Assembly: GCA_946221065.1 (NCBI GenBank)
Contig: CAMIIO010000008.1
Location: 1 to 64,000, forward strand
DNA: 64,000 nt
Origin: an uncultured Rothia sp.
GTDB taxonomy: Bacteria; Actinomycetota; Actinomycetes; Actinomycetales; Micrococcaceae
Reading direction: 5' to 3'
A program made the position numbers and the translations under genes. The notes beneath the pieces are model-generated. The model searched no databases, was not told where the DNA came from, and worked only from the letters and a program-made list of their open reading frames with translations. This document shows positions 1 to 9,875 of this stretch, piece after piece; the stretch's first letter is position 1, and the number at the start of each line of letters is the position of its first letter.

Positions 1-214
1 ATTAAAATTTTTTTCTATACTTATTTTCGGTAAAATTTTGACATTTTTATTGTCCAGCCTTTTGGTAGGAATTTAAGGTATTTATCGATAGTATCTTAAC
101 TGCCGATTTGATCGGGGGCTTATCGCTATGTGGATAGATGTTGAGAACCCCGGGGTGGTTGGTGATGGTTAATGTAAATTTTACCTTATATTCTTAATTG
201 CTACACATATTCAA
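1..214. other. AT-rich intergenic stretch, no gene seen
   Basis: This stretch is clearly more AT-rich than the coding DNA and holds no convincing open frame on either strand. A TTGACA hexamer at 38-43 has no good partner -10 at normal spacing. It is probably the promoter-distal half of the intergenic region before the alcohol dehydrogenase, and the 3' side of whatever gene lies to the left of the window. Confidence 0.5.
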
Positions 215-243
215 TTGCATAATAATTTTGTCTAAACTATAAG
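215..243 (+). promoter_or_regulatory. Putative promoter of the alcohol dehydrogenase
   Basis: TTGCAT (215-220) and TATAAG (238-243) are separated by exactly 17 bp, giving a sigma-70-like promoter about 100 nt before the start codon. A perfect palindrome GGTGATCACC lies downstream at 281-290, inside the predicted leader, and could be an operator or simply chance. Called by inspection only. Confidence 0.4.
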
Positions 244-346
244 TAGTAGGTCACATTTTACTGGCACTGTGTGCATAAAAGGTGATCACCACTGAGGTGC
301 TGCCCCTCCAAAACTAAAGCACCTCTTCCGTAGAAAGGAACAAAAA

Positions 347-1396
347 ATGTCTACCTCGCTACCCACCAAATTCACCGCCGCCGTCGTCGATGAATTTTCC
401 AAGCCGCTCAACGTGCGAGAACTCGAACTTCCCGAACCCGGCGAAAACCAGGTACTCGTTAAACTCCTCGCGTCCGGAGTCTGCCACACCGACCTGCACG
501 CCGCAGAAGGCGACTGGCCCGTGAAGCCCGAACCCCCGTTCGTTCCTGGCCACGAAGGCGTGGGTGAAGTCGTGGCCCTCGGTACTGGCGATCTTGCCGG
601 CGTTGAACTTGGCGACCTCGTAGGTAACGCCTGGCTCTGGAGCGCATGCGGTGCCTGCGAATTTTGCCACACCGGCAATGAAACCCTCTGTCTCGAATCT
701 CAGTACGGCGGTTACACTCAGGATGGTTCCTTCGGTCAGTACATGCTGGTAGATGCCCGCTACGCTCCGCGTATTCCCAAGGGTGTTGATCCTGTAGAAA
801 TTGCTCCCATTCTGTGCGCCGGCGTCACCGTGTACAAGGCACTCAAGAACAGCGAAGTCAAGCCCGGTCAGTGGGTTGCCATCTCCGGTATTGGAGGTTT
901 GGGACACATTGCCGTGCAGTACGCCATTGCTATGGGCATGCGCGTTGTGGCGATTGACGTTGCCGACGACAAACTGGAACTTGCCAAGAAATTTGGTGCC
1001 GAGGTACTCATCAACGCCAAGACCGAGAAAGACCCGGTTGAGGCTATCAAGGAGCAGACCGACGGTGGCGTTCACGGCATTGTGGTGACGGCAGTTCACC
1101 CCTCAGCGTTTGGGCAGGCGATTGGTATGTCCCGTCGCGGCGGAACCATCGTGTTTGTGGGCTTGCCCCCGAACGATTTCCCCGCCAGCATTTTTGACAT
1201 CGTGTTCAACTCGCTCACCATCCGCGGATCCCTGGTTGGAACCCGTCAGGATATGGCGGAGGCCATCGACTTCTACGTGCAGGGCAAGATTAAGCCCAAT
1301 GTGGAGGCTGCAAAGCTCGAAGACATCAACAAGGTCTTTGAGCGTATGCACGAGGGCGCAATTGACGGACGTATCTCGATTGACTACCGAAGCTAA
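347..1396 (+). CDS. adhP: Zinc-dependent alcohol dehydrogenase, AdhP class
   Basis: Medium-chain, zinc-dependent NAD(P)-linked alcohol dehydrogenase, 349 aa, interconverting ethanol (or another primary alcohol) and the aldehyde. Visible marks are the catalytic zinc ligands in GVCHTDL (Cys46), GHEGVGE (His69-Glu70) and ILCAGVTVY (Cys157), the structural zinc cysteines at about 101, 104, 107 and 115, and the Rossmann glycine motif GIGGLG at 181-186. Length is normal for AdhP. The ATG follows AGAAAGGAAC at good spacing. It stands alone, with its own promoter and a strong hairpin after the stop. With ackA-pta nearby it points to fermentative or overflow carbon metabolism; the direction of the reaction in vivo cannot be read from sequence. 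Confidence 0.93.
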   Translation: MSTSLPTKFTAAVVDEFSKPLNVRELELPEPGENQVLVKLLASGVCHTDLHAAEGDWPVKPEPPFVPGHEGVGEVVALGTGDLAGVELGDLVGNAWLWSACGACEFCHTGNETLCLESQYGGYTQDGSFGQYMLVDARYAPRIPKGVDPVEIAPILCAGVTVYKALKNSEVKPGQWVAISGIGGLGHIAVQYAIAMGMRVVAIDVADDKLELAKKFGAEVLINAKTEKDPVEAIKEQTDGGVHGIVVTAVHPSAFGQAIGMSRRGGTIVFVGLPPNDFPASIFDIVFNSLTIRGSLVGTRQDMAEAIDFYVQGKIKPNVEAAKLEDINKVFERMHEGAIDGRISIDYRS

Positions 1397-1425
1397 CCTC
1401 TAGCCCACTTGCATTAGTGAGGAAG

Positions 1426-1480
1426 GTTTGTGCGGTTAAAGGTCAAAACCACGGAAGTTTTGACCTTTAACCGCACAAAC
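1426..1480 (+). terminator. Long perfect inverted repeat between convergent genes
   Basis: Two perfect 24-bp arms (1426-1449 and 1457-1480) enclose a 7-nt loop. Each arm carries a run of A or T near the centre (GGTCAAAAC / GTTTTGACC). It lies 30 bp after the adhP stop and 17 bp from the stop of the opposing helicase gene, so it is placed to end transcription from both sides. There is no long T-run outside the stem. Confidence 0.7.
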
Positions 1481-1497
1481 TTCGCAACGGCTCGCAC

Positions 1498-4400
1498 CTA
1501 CTTTTCGCCGTCGAGCGTCATCTCCCATACTTCGCCGCGCAGGGGCAGGTGCATGAGTACGCGCAGGGGCTTGCGCCCGGTTGCCGACTCAATCACCTGC
1601 GAGTAGGCATTCATCTGCCCCACATAGTTCTTGAGCAGATGTTTTTCGGGTTCGGAACCGGGATACGTCTTGTGGTCGATGAGCACGGTTTCGGTGTCCC
1701 CATTGGGCGTTGTGCGCATGAGCACGGAGTCCATCCAACCCGACGCCGACTGCCCGCGCTCGTTAGTCCAGGTGAAGGGAATCTCGGTGTGCTCCACCCA
1801 GCCGTCCTCCGATGGGTAGTGTTCCTCTACCCATTCTTTCCAGCGTTTGTTGGCGTCGAGGAGCACCTGCGCGGTAATGCCCATCCTCTCCACGCCCCAG
1901 CGGTTAACCATGCTCTGAGCGGTAGCCCGGCATTGTTCTTCATCAATACCGGCAGGGAGTGCGAGAAAACCGTGGACGGCGTCGCCGACGAGCTCCCACT
2001 GCCGCCCGCCCTTATCGACGAGCGGACCACCGAGCTTCCCGCCTGTGGCAAGTTGCGCTTTTGCGTGCTCTTGCTGTTCGGGGCTGGTTTCAATCTTGCT
2101 GGCGGTAAAACGCGCGGGGATAAAGGGTGGCTCATGGACAACGTTGGTGCGGGTGTTCTCCAAGGCGGCGGTGAGGGAACGCTCGCTGGGTAGCTTAAGT
2201 TTCGCGTTGACGCCGGTGAGCAGTCGATACTTGACCGGCAGAGTAACGGGTTCTTGCCCATTTGGCGCGTCACTCTCGTTATCCCAGGGGATGATGGTGA
2301 GTTCCGCATCGGTTTCGACGCCGGTGGGCAGGGGTGCAGTCTCATCACCGGGATTCTCGGGAGTCTCGGTTTCCGCAGGATTTCCGTTTTCCGCCACGGC
2401 AGGAACACCTTCTCCGGTGAGTTTCCACCTTATGCCGGTGTAGCCTTCGACTCCCTGAGCGAGTTCCGGCATGGCTTCTTCAAAGGTGGAGGTGAGCATT
2501 ACCGTGGTCTGTTCTTTGGAACGGGTGAGCGCCACGTAGTAGAGCCGCTGCTCTTCCTCGATTTCTGCCTGTCTGCGGGCTTGTTGGAGAGGATGAATTT
2601 TAAGGTGTGGGGTTAGTTCCTCGATTTTTCCGAGAGATTTGGGCCAGAAATAGAGTGCTCGTTTGTCGAGCGGGAGTGTAATATCTATATTCCCCTCGGT
2701 TTGAACCCATTCACCTACGGGATTAAATCTACTTGCTAACTTATGGTCTTTAATGGCAACGTAGACGCGATCCCATTCGAGGCCCTTGGCGGAGTGCATG
2801 GTACCTACGAACACTGCATGATCTTGAGCTGCTGCCCGAGCTTTCTTCGCTTGCTTATCAGAGAATCCTCCGTCATTAAAGTAGTCGAGAAAACCTTGCA
2901 CAGTAGTCAACTGGGATCGAGCGGTAGCATGTTCTTCGTAGCTGTGAGCTATTTGCACTAAACCGTCTAAAGCGGCGTAGCGAATATGCGGGTTGGACCA
3001 GCGAACGATGCGCCCGGGGAAGTTGCAGGCGTCGATGGCGCGGCGAACAAAATCGCTGGGGGATAGCACTCCGGTGTATGCGGCGAGGGCACGGAGTCCT
3101 GCGAGGGATTCGTGGTGTGCCCACTGGTTCAGCAGCTCTCCGCGTTCCTTCTTGCCGGGTTGCGCAGTGAGTTGATTGCGCCAGGTGCCATGCGCGGGGT
3201 GCTCTTCAAAGATCTGGATAAGTTCGATGAGCGCCTTGGTGTCGCGGGGATCTTGTGCGAAGGCGAGGGCCGCTTTGAGGGCAATGCCCTCGCGGGTTGC
3301 TGCCACTGTGAAATAATCGCCAAGTGCGGAGATACCTTGTTCGTTAAGGGCACTAACTACGCTGAATACGTCGTCATTGGAACGGACGAGTACGGCACGG
3401 CGTATGTTGGTGGTTTCAGTATTACTCTGCTGTTCTTCTTTAATTTCTCGGGCGATTCCCTCGGCGAGCGCGTCCCACAGGGATATTTTTTGTCCGGCTG
3501 TTTCTGCGATGCGCCAGATATTGACGACGCCGGTGCCGGGGTTTCTTTCCTGGTGGTCGGTGGGAAGTTCAAGTCGGGTTTCTTCGGCCTTGATGCCGAA
3601 GGAGCTGAGGGAGCGGGTGAAGATTTCGTTGCTGAGTGCTAGGGGTGCGGGTCGGGTGCGGTAGGACTTGCTGAGTGTTTTGATATGTTCCTCGCCCGTT
3701 GCACGGATTGTTTTGAAGGCTTCCATCATGAGCTGTGGGTCGGCGCCACGGAATCGGTAGATGGATTGCTTGGGGTCGCCTACCCAGATGACTTCTTCCA
3801 TGTATTCGGCAAGCTTCATGAAGATGGCGAGCTGAAGCGGGCTGGTGTCCTGGAACTCGTCAACTACCAGAATTTTGTACTGGTCTTTGATGGCTTGACA
3901 TACCTCGTCTGAATCGAGCAGTTCCAGGGTTTGCTGTTCCTGGTCAATGAAGTCGATGAGACCTAGCTCTTTTTTATACCTGGCATAGGCAACGAGACAC
4001 TCTTGTGCGGTGTCAAAAGTGAGCGAAATAAGTTCCTCGTAGCTTGATTGAAAATCTGGGTGGTTAATAATGGAAATATTATGGGGAGCCGAATCAAAAA
4101 TTTCTTTAATATATTTATTTTTATTCTTGAATAATCCCAGCGGAAGACTGTTTACCACGGTTTGAATCTTGGCCCAGGTACCGTTTTCAAGAATCTTTTT
4201 ATATTCCCGTAGCTTTTCCTCTGCCGGTGGGAACTTATCTAAAGTAGCTGTTAGGTCCCTGATATCTTTAGTAGCTGTAGCGTTATCTAGCTTTTCTTGA
4301 AGTTGTTGTTGAGTAAGAGAAAATTTAGTCGGATACTCGTCAAGACATTCTGCACAGATTTTCCGCAACGACTCATCGGGGGCGTATGGCTCAAACAATG

Positions 4401-4974
4401 TTTTCACCGTGGCAATACTGCGCTCTTTATGTTCTTTGAGATCAGCAGGCTCTATATTGTTGGTGCGGGCTAAAGCACAGATACGCTCTACGGTGTTCCT
4501 CCAGCTATACATATGCAGGTTTTCATAGGTGCCTGTGGAGTAGCCCACCCGAGCGAAAAGGTTGGCATATTTTTGTTCGGTTTCGAAGAGGGTTTTTTCA
4601 TTGGCGAGAAGGAAAGCAGCCTTTTGCCCGTCGTTGTCGAGCACGGTGAGCTCGGGGTTCATGCCGGCGTCGATGGCGAAGTCTTGCAGAATTTTGCTTG
4701 ATACCGAGTTCACGGTGCCAATGAGTGCCGAGGGAAGTTCGAGCGCGGCGCCCAACATATCTTGTTCCAGGAGCTTTTCCCGGATACGGCTCTTGAGTTC
4801 CGCCGCCGCTTTAATGGTGAAGGTGGTGGCGATAATCTGGGAGGGTTGTATCTTCTTGCAGGGTTTACCCTCTTCATCACGTCCGGCAATGCGGTTGGTG
4901 AGCTCTTGGGTGATCGTGTAGGTTTTACCGGATCCTGCGGAAGCGTTAAAGATGGTGAAATGGTCAAAATTCAC
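1498..4974 (-). CDS. addA: AddA/RecB-like UvrD-family helicase-nuclease
   Basis: 1158-aa superfamily 1 DNA helicase with a C-terminal nuclease, the motor subunit of a recombinational double-strand-break repair enzyme. Seen: Walker A ASAGSGKTYT (11-20), motif II VVDEFQDTSP (about 370-379), motif III GDPKQSIYRFRG (399-410), motif VI with EEEQRLYYVALTRS, and a terminal PD-(D/E)XK nuclease with SGWMDS, VLIDHKTYPG and a GQMNAYSQV tail. It overlaps the upstream addB-like gene by 4 nt, so the two are translationally coupled. Many actinobacteria use AdnAB for this job; this pair is closer in layout to AddAB. A role in restricting foreign DNA is possible but not shown. Its stop faces adhP. Confidence 0.85.
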   Translation of the reverse strand: MNFDHFTIFNASAGSGKTYTITQELTNRIAGRDEEGKPCKKIQPSQIIATTFTIKAAAELKSRIREKLLEQDMLGAALELPSALIGTVNSVSSKILQDFAIDAGMNPELTVLDNDGQKAAFLLANEKTLFETEQKYANLFARVGYSTGTYENLHMYSWRNTVERICALARTNNIEPADLKEHKERSIATVKTLFEPYAPDESLRKICAECLDEYPTKFSLTQQQLQEKLDNATATKDIRDLTATLDKFPPAEEKLREYKKILENGTWAKIQTVVNSLPLGLFKNKNKYIKEIFDSAPHNISIINHPDFQSSYEELISLTFDTAQECLVAYARYKKELGLIDFIDQEQQTLELLDSDEVCQAIKDQYKILVVDEFQDTSPLQLAIFMKLAEYMEEVIWVGDPKQSIYRFRGADPQLMMEAFKTIRATGEEHIKTLSKSYRTRPAPLALSNEIFTRSLSSFGIKAEETRLELPTDHQERNPGTGVVNIWRIAETAGQKISLWDALAEGIAREIKEEQQSNTETTNIRRAVLVRSNDDVFSVVSALNEQGISALGDYFTVAATREGIALKAALAFAQDPRDTKALIELIQIFEEHPAHGTWRNQLTAQPGKKERGELLNQWAHHESLAGLRALAAYTGVLSPSDFVRRAIDACNFPGRIVRWSNPHIRYAALDGLVQIAHSYEEHATARSQLTTVQGFLDYFNDGGFSDKQAKKARAAAQDHAVFVGTMHSAKGLEWDRVYVAIKDHKLASRFNPVGEWVQTEGNIDITLPLDKRALYFWPKSLGKIEELTPHLKIHPLQQARRQAEIEEEQRLYYVALTRSKEQTTVMLTSTFEEAMPELAQGVEGYTGIRWKLTGEGVPAVAENGNPAETETPENPGDETAPLPTGVETDAELTIIPWDNESDAPNGQEPVTLPVKYRLLTGVNAKLKLPSERSLTAALENTRTNVVHEPPFIPARFTASKIETSPEQQEHAKAQLATGGKLGGPLVDKGGRQWELVGDAVHGFLALPAGIDEEQCRATAQSMVNRWGVERMGITAQVLLDANKRWKEWVEEHYPSEDGWVEHTEIPFTWTNERGQSASGWMDSVLMRTTPNGDTETVLIDHKTYPGSEPEKHLLKNYVGQMNAYSQVIESATGRKPLRVLMHLPLRGEVWEMTLDGEK

Positions 4975-7900
4975 TGGAAGTCTCCTTCGGCGCCGGTGAT
5001 AACCGAGTAGTTGGGAAACCCGCTGGGGGTGGTGAAATAGAAGCTATCGTTGGGTTGTAGTGTGGTGTAATCAGTAACTTCTGGGTATTGCTCTTCTACA
5101 ATCTTCTTTGCCTTGCTCAGAGCAATGTCCTTTTCGGCTTTGGTTTTTCTTTTACCAATCATCTGTTGGCGATACTCTTGCTCAACAAGCAATTGATAGC
5201 TATCAATATCCACAGCCAGGCCTTTGGCAAAATGATCGAATACTGTGTTCAGGCGACGAACTATCGCTTCCCAGAGCTCAACGGCGTTACCTGTACTAGC
5301 ATCGTTTGCCAGCTCTAGCGGCTTTTGCTCCGAGGCATCACTAAAGAATTCTTGATTGGTTGTAACCATTTCCCCTTGCTTAAGCAGGAAGAACCCAACA
5401 GGTACGTGATCCGCAGTCTGCTCACTCGTTGCCACCGAGGTGGCGTACACGGCAAGCTGGGTGGCTTCCCCCTTTTTGATTTTGTTGTGGAAGCCTCCTC
5501 TCGACTTGCTACCCGTGTACTTCAGATCCACCACGCCGCGATGTCCGTTAGAAAATTGCACGTCGACGTCGCGCGAACCCATGAGTAACATGCGCTTGCC
5601 GGTGCGGGATGTGAGTCCGTCAATCCATACACCGGTGCGTTCCTGAGCAAAGTTTTCATTGCGCAGATCCGTGAGAGAGAGTGTTTCTTTGCCCAGGGGA
5701 ACTTCCATGCCGGTAATAGTGATTTCGGCGGCTTCAAGCATGGTGAAGAAGGTGCTGAGGGAGGCAACCACTTCTTTCCGATGTTCCTCGTGGTCTTTAA
5801 ACGAGCCGGGGAGCAGAAGTTCTGCCGCCATGTGCGGTATGAGCCGGTCATACTCCGCCGCGATAGCCTCCGGCGTTATCGAGATTGGCCCGGTTTGACC
5901 GGTTTCTCGCGCCTTATTCACCAGGTTCTCGGCAATCTTGTGCATGAGCGTACCCACCATGCGGTTGCCGTTAGGAATCTCGGCACCGGCAGCCTGCTTG
6001 ATAAGCAACTGGTATTCGAGTAGCCATTCCATTGGGCGACGTAACAGCTTGTCAATCTGCGAGTGTGAAAGATACTCGGGCAGTAGATTTCCCTCGGTAG
6101 AGAAGCGATGCACCACAAAGTTTGGCTGTTCAAAGCGCACGACGTCGCCCAGCTCGGCATCGCACTCGGCGTCGGCTTCGGGCATTGCCCAGCGCACCGA
6201 CGTCGCGGCGTCGGAAACCGCGGGCATGCCGGCGATGTTTTCGGCACCCTGGGCGGTGAAGAGCTCGGATATTGGGGTGAGCTTGAGGTCTTCCTTAGGA
6301 GCTTTTTGACCATCGTGGGTATCCTTCCACAAGAACGACGCCAGCCCAGCCAGCTCGGTGTCCTCACCAGCAAGCACCTCGGGCACAATCGCCACCACGG
6401 TACGCGCCGAATTCATGGCACGGCGCTGGCTCTCTAACGAAAGTTTGGACAGTAACTGTGAGGTGGGAAATCCCAGACCCACCCCCGACATCGCGGCGCT
6501 TAGCGCATCTACCTCGGAAGAAATCAGCGGGAAATTCACATTCACCGTCTCGGCAACGGGTGCCCACCAGAGCACAAAATCGCTCTCCATCCGCACCGCG
6601 CCCGGCGCAATCGCCAGCGCAACGGCAGGATTAGCTGCCTGCTCACGCACCCGCAAGCCATCCGAACCCAGGCTCGAATCAACCAGGGCATTCAACTCAC
6701 GAGCAGAAATCAGCTTCTTCTCGCTTTCGTGAATGAGCCGCCACAGCCCCCGCAATACCGTGCTCACCTGGGCGCTCGCCGCGGTTAGCTCCGGTACCCG
6801 CGGGAACTCGCGCTCCTCGGCAGGAACAAACTCGATAGCGGCCTCTGCCTGCGCCGCGGCGTCGTCAAGCTGGCTATCTATGTAAGTCTCGGTAGCCGGG
6901 GAATCCTCAGGCTTATTCGCAGAAACAGCAGAAACAGCAGAAATAGCGGGGTCAATAAATGCCGAGAGCCCGTTCAAGCGATGACGAAGCCATTGAAGTC
7001 GCAAACCAACCAGGGCGCCGTCCACTTGCTCATCGCGCAGATTATCCAGCGTGAGCGGATTAACCCGAATCATCTCATCCAGCGTATGCGCCACTTCGCG
7101 GCGGCTCTTCTGCGCTTTCTGCTTCTGCTTGGTAGCGCCGTCGCCCAGATCTTCATCAAAGGCGTGCACAGCGCGAAGCCAGGCTTCACCGCCGACGCCC
7201 GCTTCCTGCGTGAGCGCTTTAATAAATTCTCGCCGCACCGCCGGCGGAATCACGTACTGCTCCTGGCTACGATCACGCGAGGGAAACGACATTTGCAATA
7301 ACGCCAGAATCGACCGCACATCGTGCGGGGTGCTCAGTGCCGAAAGGAAAACACCCACCACGTCCCGGTTCTTTACCGAACGCACGCCTAACTGCGGTAC
7401 TCCGCGACGAATCAGCTCCCGATCCAGCACATCCGTTGCTGCACCGGCAACCACATCGGTACGTGAGCCGGGTTTGCCCGCACGGGCGGCAAGCACGCGC
7501 GCGGCAACCGTGGCGGCTTCCCACTCGGTACGGGCACTATAGAGCGAAAAGTTCTGAAGATTCTTCGGGGACGACTCCTCAACAACTTCCACACCCAACT
7601 GGCTGAGCAATTCAAAAATCTGCTGATAAATCGCCGGCAACTCCGAGCGCGTACAAAAACGCAGGGTTATCTTCTCTATGCCAAGGTTCCAGCGGGGCGT
7701 GTCGTCATCGTGTGCGGGCGCGGCGGCAAGTTCCCTGAGCTTCGCCAGCACCGCGGAGGGACTATTAGAAGAGTGAGACTCCCAGCCCGGTTCTTCGGTG
7801 AGCAGCTGTTCGACGGCGTAAATTGCCTGAAGACGCTGGGAAAAACCGGCGGCAGGTAGCTGGGCCGTCCAGCCAAAACGTGCCATAAAGTCGCGCAGGT

Positions 7901-8216
7901 TCAAGAGGTACTTGGCAACCGCCCAGGGGTTTACTTGATAGGAATTTGCAAACCATGCCTTGCCATGATGAGTATTAAGGTAGCGCTCCAAGGCTAGGCG
8001 GTAGGTGGCAATACGCTCGGCGGGGGAGTCAATTTTACCCTCCAAACCCAGGCGCGTTGCTAGGAGAGAAATGAGTCCTGCCGGGCCTATCGTAACGTGT
8101 GAAAAGACGGGTTCGACGGCGCGGACGGCGTCAAATTCCCACCCAAAATCAACCGAAATATGGCGTGGAGATGTGTCCAAGGAATACCCCTTGAGTGCGT
8201 GCGAAATGAGTAACAA
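4971..8216 (-). CDS. addB: AddB-like PD-(D/E)XK nuclease subunit
   Basis: 1081-aa partner of the adjacent AddA-like helicase. No Walker A is visible at the N-terminus, as expected for an inactivated-helicase subunit. The C-terminal third has the RecB-type nuclease fold: SHSQIDKLLRRPMEWLLEY entry motif, GTLMHKIAENLV with the metal-binding His, DVDVQF and VVDLKYTG carrying the acidic and Lys residues, and GEATQLAVYA. I find only two cysteines in the whole protein, so the four-cysteine iron-sulfur staple of classical AddB is absent. The ATG is the first base of the operon and the stop overlaps the next start (ATGA). The N-terminal half is poorly conserved and the symbol is by analogy. Confidence 0.75.
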   Translation of the reverse strand: MLLISHALKGYSLDTSPRHISVDFGWEFDAVRAVEPVFSHVTIGPAGLISLLATRLGLEGKIDSPAERIATYRLALERYLNTHHGKAWFANSYQVNPWAVAKYLLNLRDFMARFGWTAQLPAAGFSQRLQAIYAVEQLLTEEPGWESHSSNSPSAVLAKLRELAAAPAHDDDTPRWNLGIEKITLRFCTRSELPAIYQQIFELLSQLGVEVVEESSPKNLQNFSLYSARTEWEAATVAARVLAARAGKPGSRTDVVAGAATDVLDRELIRRGVPQLGVRSVKNRDVVGVFLSALSTPHDVRSILALLQMSFPSRDRSQEQYVIPPAVRREFIKALTQEAGVGGEAWLRAVHAFDEDLGDGATKQKQKAQKSRREVAHTLDEMIRVNPLTLDNLRDEQVDGALVGLRLQWLRHRLNGLSAFIDPAISAVSAVSANKPEDSPATETYIDSQLDDAAAQAEAAIEFVPAEEREFPRVPELTAASAQVSTVLRGLWRLIHESEKKLISARELNALVDSSLGSDGLRVREQAANPAVALAIAPGAVRMESDFVLWWAPVAETVNVNFPLISSEVDALSAAMSGVGLGFPTSQLLSKLSLESQRRAMNSARTVVAIVPEVLAGEDTELAGLASFLWKDTHDGQKAPKEDLKLTPISELFTAQGAENIAGMPAVSDAATSVRWAMPEADAECDAELGDVVRFEQPNFVVHRFSTEGNLLPEYLSHSQIDKLLRRPMEWLLEYQLLIKQAAGAEIPNGNRMVGTLMHKIAENLVNKARETGQTGPISITPEAIAAEYDRLIPHMAAELLLPGSFKDHEEHRKEVVASLSTFFTMLEAAEITITGMEVPLGKETLSLTDLRNENFAQERTGVWIDGLTSRTGKRMLLMGSRDVDVQFSNGHRGVVDLKYTGSKSRGGFHNKIKKGEATQLAVYATSVATSEQTADHVPVGFFLLKQGEMVTTNQEFFSDASEQKPLELANDASTGNAVELWEAIVRRLNTVFDHFAKGLAVDIDSYQLLVEQEYRQQMIGKRKTKAEKDIALSKAKKIVEEQYPEVTDYTTLQPNDSFYFTTPSGFPNYSVITGAEGDFQ

Positions 8217-8277
8217 AATGAGACTAACACTTTTGGGGACAGAGCGAGGTTGTGTGACAGATTAAGCGCGTAAAAAA

Positions 8278-8337
8278 GTACACCGCTCGGCGGGTTTGTA
8301 CACTTCTGCAAGTGTACAAACGCACCGAACGGTGTAC
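8278..8337 (-). terminator. Family A 60-bp hairpin element, copy 1
   Basis: Exactly 60 bp, bounded by GTACACCG and CGGTGTAC. Read on the minus strand it matches the family consensus: outer arm GTACACCGTTCGGTG, inner arm TTTGTACACT, then AGTGTACAAA and the outer return arm. On that strand mispairs become G-U wobbles, and the element is followed by TTTTTT. It lies 20 nt after the stop of the M48 protease gene, so it is best read as that gene's intrinsic terminator, and it insulates the addB-addA operon. Confidence 0.8.
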
Positions 8338-8357
8338 CGATGATGGATCCGCGGAAA

Positions 8358-9875
8358 CTACTGTTGAGGCGCACCCTCGCCAGGGGAATCCTGCTGCTGA
8401 CTCTGCTCCCCGGATGTTCCCGGTTGTTGAGGAGTACCGCCAGCATTCCAGAACCCACGCGCCTGCGGTGGCACCCAGCCGGTAAAGAGGGTATCTGCCA
8501 CACGACGATCGCGCTCGACGGCGGGTGCCTTGGGCACGGTCTGTACCGTACCCCAGTGCTCGTTGCCCGGTAGCTCGGGGTACGTGACCATAAAGTCCGT
8601 TGCCTGCAGCGGGTCTGCCCAGGCTGCCGCCGGTTCTGCCGCCGGAATCATGGAAAGCGGGTACGGCGGGTTCTTCTTAGGACGCCACACGAGCCTGCCT
8701 GGCTCCGAACGGTCGCGCAGGGAATGGGCACGCCAGGTTGTGGGCGGGTGAGAACTGTTGAGGTTTGCCAACCAGGTAAAGAAGCCGTCCTCATAGACCG
8801 CGCGGTTTGCCACCTCGTCCACATTCACCTCATTGCAGAGGTACTTACCGGCAGAGAGAACACCAATGGTCTGTAGCGCGCCGGCAGGAGCGGCACGGTA
8901 GCCAAAATTATCTGCGGTGTACTCTTGCGCACGAGAAAGCGTGCTACCCAGGTACGGGATAGAGCCGAAGAACGATGTGAAGATTAGTCGGAAATATCCG
9001 ACATGACCGGCGGCAATATGGCCGACCTCGTGAGCGATAATAAAACGCAGCGCCTCGGGGTTACGAGCCTTGCCACCTACCTCAAAAAGGTCCGAAAAAA
9101 TCACGATAAAACGGCGGTGTCCGTGGCCGGAGGCAAAAGCATTAATCATGCCGTTGCCCAAGAACACGTAGGCATCCGGCACGCGGCGCATACCGGCGGC
9201 GCGTGCGGCATCAACGAGCATGGCATAAGCCTCGGGAAACTGGGTGGGCGTAATTCGCACGCCGTTAATGCGCATCTGCGCGTACATGATGGCGCGAACC
9301 CAAAAAATAGCAAGAGGCATGTAGAGCGCAACCGCAATGAACTGCTGAATCAGGCTATCAGGAGTGAACACGTAATCATCATCGGTAAACATGGCGATGA
9401 TTGACGTTACAAGAAAAACACCCGCCGAAATATAGACGAAAAGCGTGAGAAGATAGGCGGCAATCAGCCACGGAATCTCGCCGGGGTGCCGGAGCGAGTT
9501 AATGAACTTGAACGGCAGGAGCGATTGAAACCGGAAGAGCTTAGGCTCCGGTAGTGGAGAGAGGGGGCGCTGTCGTTGATCTTCGGGGAGCCAGCCCTTC
9601 GAGACGTCGTCGGGAAGTGGGCCTTGCACTAGACCGGGGTTATTGCCGGGGCCGGGATAGGGTGCGCTGGGGAAAGGCTGAGGAGGTAGGGGAGGGGTGC
9701 CGCCACCGTTGTTTCCTGCCCCGTTGTCGCTTGTCGCTTGCGGTTGCTGGGGCACGACGTCGTGCCGGTTTGTTGGTGGAGGTGTTGGCGCGGGGCGCGG
9801 CTCGGGCTGAGGTTCAGGCGGAGTGCCCTCTGGTTGATCCGAGGGGTTCCCGCCGCGGGAAGTTTCGTCGCTCAT
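8358..9875 (-). CDS. M48-family membrane zinc metalloprotease (HtpX-like)
   Basis: 505-aa membrane protease of the M48/HtpX type, presumably for membrane protein quality control. The first ~110 residues are a Pro/Gln-rich disordered segment, unusually long for the family. Two hydrophobic helices follow (about 134-162 and 176-200), then the zinc motif HEVGH at 282-286 and the downstream SRAQEYTAD, whose Glu is the likely third ligand. The C-terminus is again low-complexity, Gln/Pro/Gly-rich. It is monocistronic, ended by copy 1 of the 60-bp element. Substrates are unknown. Confidence 0.85.
   Translation of the reverse strand: MSDETSRGGNPSDQPEGTPPEPQPEPRPAPTPPPTNRHDVVPQQPQATSDNGAGNNGGGTPPLPPQPFPSAPYPGPGNNPGLVQGPLPDDVSKGWLPEDQRQRPLSPLPEPKLFRFQSLLPFKFINSLRHPGEIPWLIAAYLLTLFVYISAGVFLVTSIIAMFTDDDYVFTPDSLIQQFIAVALYMPLAIFWVRAIMYAQMRINGVRITPTQFPEAYAMLVDAARAAGMRRVPDAYVFLGNGMINAFASGHGHRRFIVIFSDLFEVGGKARNPEALRFIIAHEVGHIAAGHVGYFRLIFTSFFGSIPYLGSTLSRAQEYTADNFGYRAAPAGALQTIGVLSAGKYLCNEVNVDEVANRAVYEDGFFTWLANLNSSHPPTTWRAHSLRDRSEPGRLVWRPKKNPPYPLSMIPAAEPAAAWADPLQATDFMVTYPELPGNEHWGTVQTVPKAPAVERDRRVADTLFTGWVPPQARGFWNAGGTPQQPGTSGEQSQQQDSPGEGAPQQ

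Noticed and set aside
281..290. GlxR/CRP site before adhP
   Set aside because: GGTGATCACC lacks the 6-bp spacer between TGTGA and TCACA half-sites.
359..1099. Long minus-strand frame opposite the alcohol dehydrogenase (246 codons)
   Set aside because: It lies wholly inside a conserved gene, has no ribosome site and no recognisable domain; it is a by-product of codon bias.
8278..8337. CRISPR repeats
   Set aside because: The repeated elements are kilobases apart, with no regular spacers and no cas genes.
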